A stretch of 64,000 bases of DNA from an uncultured Flavobacteriales bacterium (lineage in GTDB: Bacteria; Bacteroidota; Bacteroidia; Flavobacteriales_G; Salibacteraceae), in the NCBI GenBank assembly GCA_913020435.1, contig CAJVZZ010000013.1, forward strand, positions 1-64,000, in the 5' to 3' direction. The position numbers and the translations under genes are program-made. Positions 62,388 through 64,000 of the stretch are shown piece after piece (the first letter of the stretch is position 1; each line of letters opens with the position of its first letter). Under the pieces are notes generated by a model. That model did no database searches, was not told the DNA's origin, and saw nothing but the letters and a program-made list of their open reading frames with translations.

Positions 62388-62830
62388 ATAAAACACTCGA
62401 CAACAAGTATTACAAGCCTTTCAATTTTTTCGATTGTATTTTTTGGATGTAAAAAAAGCAAATCGAAATTCCTGCTGTTCCTGAAGTTATTGTTGCTGAA
62501 ACTTCTGCAGTATACTCGTTAAGGTTTGAGGGGAATTGCAGTTTAGTTAATCAAGCTACAAAATATCCTGTAAACGCTCATTTTTCCCCACTAGTAGGTT
62601 CGGTGCACAATAGCAGAACTGAAGTTATTCGTCTGGATAGAATTGCTTCACCAGGAATTAAAACCATGGCAGAATCTGGAAGAACGAGTCCGTTGAGTAT
62701 TGAATTGGGTAATGTTATTTCTAACGGCGCTGGTGCTGCGTTAATTGTCGCTGACAATGGGCTTGCTAATGGCATTGAATCGCTATGCAACACATTCCAA
62801 AACCCTGACTACTGGTATAAATATACCTAA
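62388..62830 (+). pseudogene. Spondin_N-type lipoprotein pseudogene
   Basis: At 62388 an ATA stands where ATG is expected. The frame then encodes a lipoprotein signal ending IFSIVFFGCKKSKSK, after which a frameshift near 62465 leads into another phase. That phase reads YSLRFEGNC, HFSPLVGSVHNSR, RIASPGIKTMAESGRTSPL and a short tail stopping at 62830. The second part matches the spondin N-terminal domain found in bacterial exported proteins (motif …FSPLVGATHN…ASPGIKTVAE…). Start loss plus frameshift make it a pseudogene. Confidence 0.65.
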
Positions 62831-63240
62831 AGTTACCATTTGGCCTCGTTCTAAAAGGCTGAGAATTGATCTACTAATATTAGCAGAAAGAACCACTTAA
62901 TTTTGTGTTTTGTTTTATAATAACCGCTTGTGTTTTATAAATTGGGCAATTGTTTTGATGATTACTAAGTCACTCATGGAATACCAACGTCCGTATTAAA
63001 TATCAGTCATTACATTTAATTTTAATCATTAATTCATGAATAACTCCTTTAATATTAGTGATTTATAATTAGTTGTAAAGTAATTAATAAATGATTACTC
63101 ATTAATTAATGTATATAATTAGTATTAGCGAATGATAAAGCATTCAAAATTACAAATGAAGAAAATTGAATATTAAAAATAGGAGTAATAACTTTTAATG
63201 GAATGATTAATCGTTAGCTCTGCTTGGAGAAAAAAAATAA
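62831..63240. other. Very AT-rich gene-free gap
   Basis: About 400 bases dominated by short TAAT/ATTA words, including repeated ATTAATTAATG-like strings near 63030-63120. No coding frame, RNA gene or clear promoter is visible. Confidence 0.6.
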
Positions 63241-63245
63241 GGCAT

Positions 63246-63282
63246 AAAAAAAGCCTCACATTTACATGTGAAGCTTTTTTTT
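63246..63282 (-). terminator. Terminator of tRNA-Asp (symmetric)
   Basis: AAGCCTCACAT (63251-63261) pairs with ATGTGAAGCTT (63265-63275; one mispair of G-T type) around a short loop. A-runs and T-runs lie on both sides, so it can act on either strand. It lies directly after the 3' end of tRNA-Asp on the minus strand. Confidence 0.85.
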
Positions 63283-63285
63283 CAG

Positions 63286-63359
63286 CGGTCCGGACGAGAC
63301 TCGAACTCGCGACCCCCTGCGTGACAGGCAGGTATTCTAACCAACTGAACTACCGGACC
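63286..63359 (-). tRNA. tRNA-Asp (GTC)
   Basis: On the minus strand the 74-nt gene begins GGTCCGG and ends CCGGACC plus discriminator G; CCA is not encoded. The D-arm has AGTTCAGTTGGTTAGAAT, the anticodon stem CCTGC/GCAGG encloses CTGTCAC giving anticodon GTC, and the T-arm has TTCGAGT. It reads GAC/GAU codons. Confidence 0.97.
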
Positions 63360-63511
63360 TTTTAAATTTCCAAGGGAAATTTAAAACGATTACTCTTCCG
63401 AGCAATCTAAAAATCTTATTTCTTAGAACTATCGTCTACGTCTAGACGAGCGGCAAAATTAATCGTTTTTAATACCTCTACAAGCGATTAAAAATATTTT
63501 TCAAAATAATT

Positions 63512-64000
63512 TCAATTATTGTTTTTCGCCTCTTCCCAGAGCACATCCATTTCACCCAAAGTCATCTTACTCAACTCCTTACCTTGCTCTTTCACCTTAC
63601 TTTCTAAAAATTGAAATCGCTTTATAAATTTTTTATTAGTCCTTTCCAGCGCAGTTTCAGGATCTATGTCAATAAATCGAGCATAATTTATGACCGAAAA
63701 GAGCACATCTCCCATTTCATCTTCAATACGATTAATATCTGCATTAGCATCAACCTCAACCTTCAATTCATCTAGCTCCTCCTGAACTTTCGCCCAAACT
63801 TGCTCCTTATTATCCCAATCAAAACCAACACCTCTTGCTTTTTCTTGAATTCTATTTGCTTTTACCATAGCAGGTAAAGATTTTGGCACTCCTTGCAAAA
63901 CAGATGTTTTTCCTTCTTTCAATTTTAACTGCTCCCAATTAGCCTTTACCTCCTCCTCATCTGCAACTTCCACATCACCATAAATATGAGGGTGACGGTG
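63512..64000 (-). CDS. mazG: Nucleoside triphosphate pyrophosphohydrolase MazG (partial, 5' end outside window)
   Basis: MazG cleaves NTPs and dNTPs to monophosphates plus pyrophosphate, cleaning the nucleotide pool. The visible C-terminal two thirds has the linker HRHPHIYGDVEVADEEEVKA (in outline), NWEQLKLKEGK, SLPAMVKANRIQEKA, and the metal-binding EVWAKVQEELDEL-type and EDEMGDVLFSVINYAR motifs. The frame is open to the window edge, so the start lies beyond base 64000. An ATG at 63973 is internal. Confidence 0.95.
   Translation of the reverse strand, partial: HRHPHIYGDVEVADEEEVKANWEQLKLKEGKTSVLQGVPKSLPAMVKANRIQEKARGVGFDWDNKEQVWAKVQEELDELKVEVDANADINRIEDEMGDVLFSVINYARFIDIDPETALERTNKKFIKRFQFLESKVKEQGKELSKMTLGEMDVLWEEAKNNN

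Noticed and set aside
1..64000. CRISPR, toxin-antitoxin, restriction or other defence systems, prophage or integrative element
   Set aside because: No cas, nuclease, methylase, capsid or integrase genes were seen; the only tyrosine recombinase is XerD and the only mobile-element trace is the transposase relic.

Overview
The window is a low-GC chromosomal segment of a Bacteroidota bacterium, most likely Flavobacteriia or a close relative. The basis is type IX secretion (T9SS) C-terminal sorting domains on several exported proteins, a PorG/DUF6089-like outer-membrane protein, SusE-like domains, a DUF4199 protein, an Asn-rich Rho, TAnnTTTG-type -7 promoter boxes, and almost no Shine-Dalgarno sequences. 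About 60 intact genes are interpretable. Two tRNAs (Leu-GAG, Asp-GTC) are present. There is no rRNA, CRISPR array, prophage or intact insertion sequence.

Layout. 0-7 kb: an Nramp-like transporter and a GDPD lipoprotein, priA, a PorG-like barrel, a tRNA methyltransferase, then two abutting convergent pseudogenes (a GT-C glycosyltransferase start and a CutA-like gene), each cut by TGA after codon 59. 7-12.5 kb: an operon of a TetR regulator, an ABC protein whose ATPase motifs are all altered, an HlyD-type adaptor and a TolC-type channel. 12.6-18.9 kb: ispH, tRNA-Leu, an MscS channel, a CoA-transferase, orphan genes and two decayed stretches. 19-26 kb: trmD, rplS, flavodoxin, a rhomboid protease, mpl, a DUF4199 protein and rho. 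26.5-34 kb: a sugar reductase with a PLP-fold enzyme carrying His in place of the catalytic Lys, a DUF3050 protein, a large soluble hybrid histidine kinase with 63-nt coiled-coil repeats and duplicated PAS domains, an RluA-type synthase, and an IS1595-like transposase relic.

34-43.6 kb: a SusE-repeat T9SS protein, aroQ/xerD (divergent), a rhodanese, and a compact carotenoid operon (ECF sigma factor, crtI, crtB, idi, queD) with a CarH-like B12-binding MerR regulator upstream. The sigma-factor promoter region holds two inverted repeats of identical design, TTTGTTTA(A/G)-N16-TTAAACAAA, spaced exactly 62 bp apart. One overlaps the -7 box. This is the most testable regulatory find: a probable light/B12-responsive switch for carotenoid synthesis. 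43.6-64 kb: a YdcF protein, two paralogous ~900-aa T9SS beta-propeller proteins flanking a lipoprotein, a KirBac potassium channel, a two-component pair, pdxH plus a GT2 glycosyltransferase, a T9SS pseudogene, queE, a di-haem peroxidase overlapping a T9SS subtilisin, an M23/LysM peptidase, an SRPBCC-like protein, a spondin-type pseudogene, tRNA-Asp, and the start-truncated mazG.

The genes are mostly housekeeping plus envelope and secretion functions. Accessory genes are decaying, with at least five recognisable pseudogenes. I see no wholly new multi-gene system. The best candidates for novelty are the carotenoid operator arrangement, the motif-degenerate ABC exporter, the His-for-Lys PLP enzyme and an orphan intergenic promoter.
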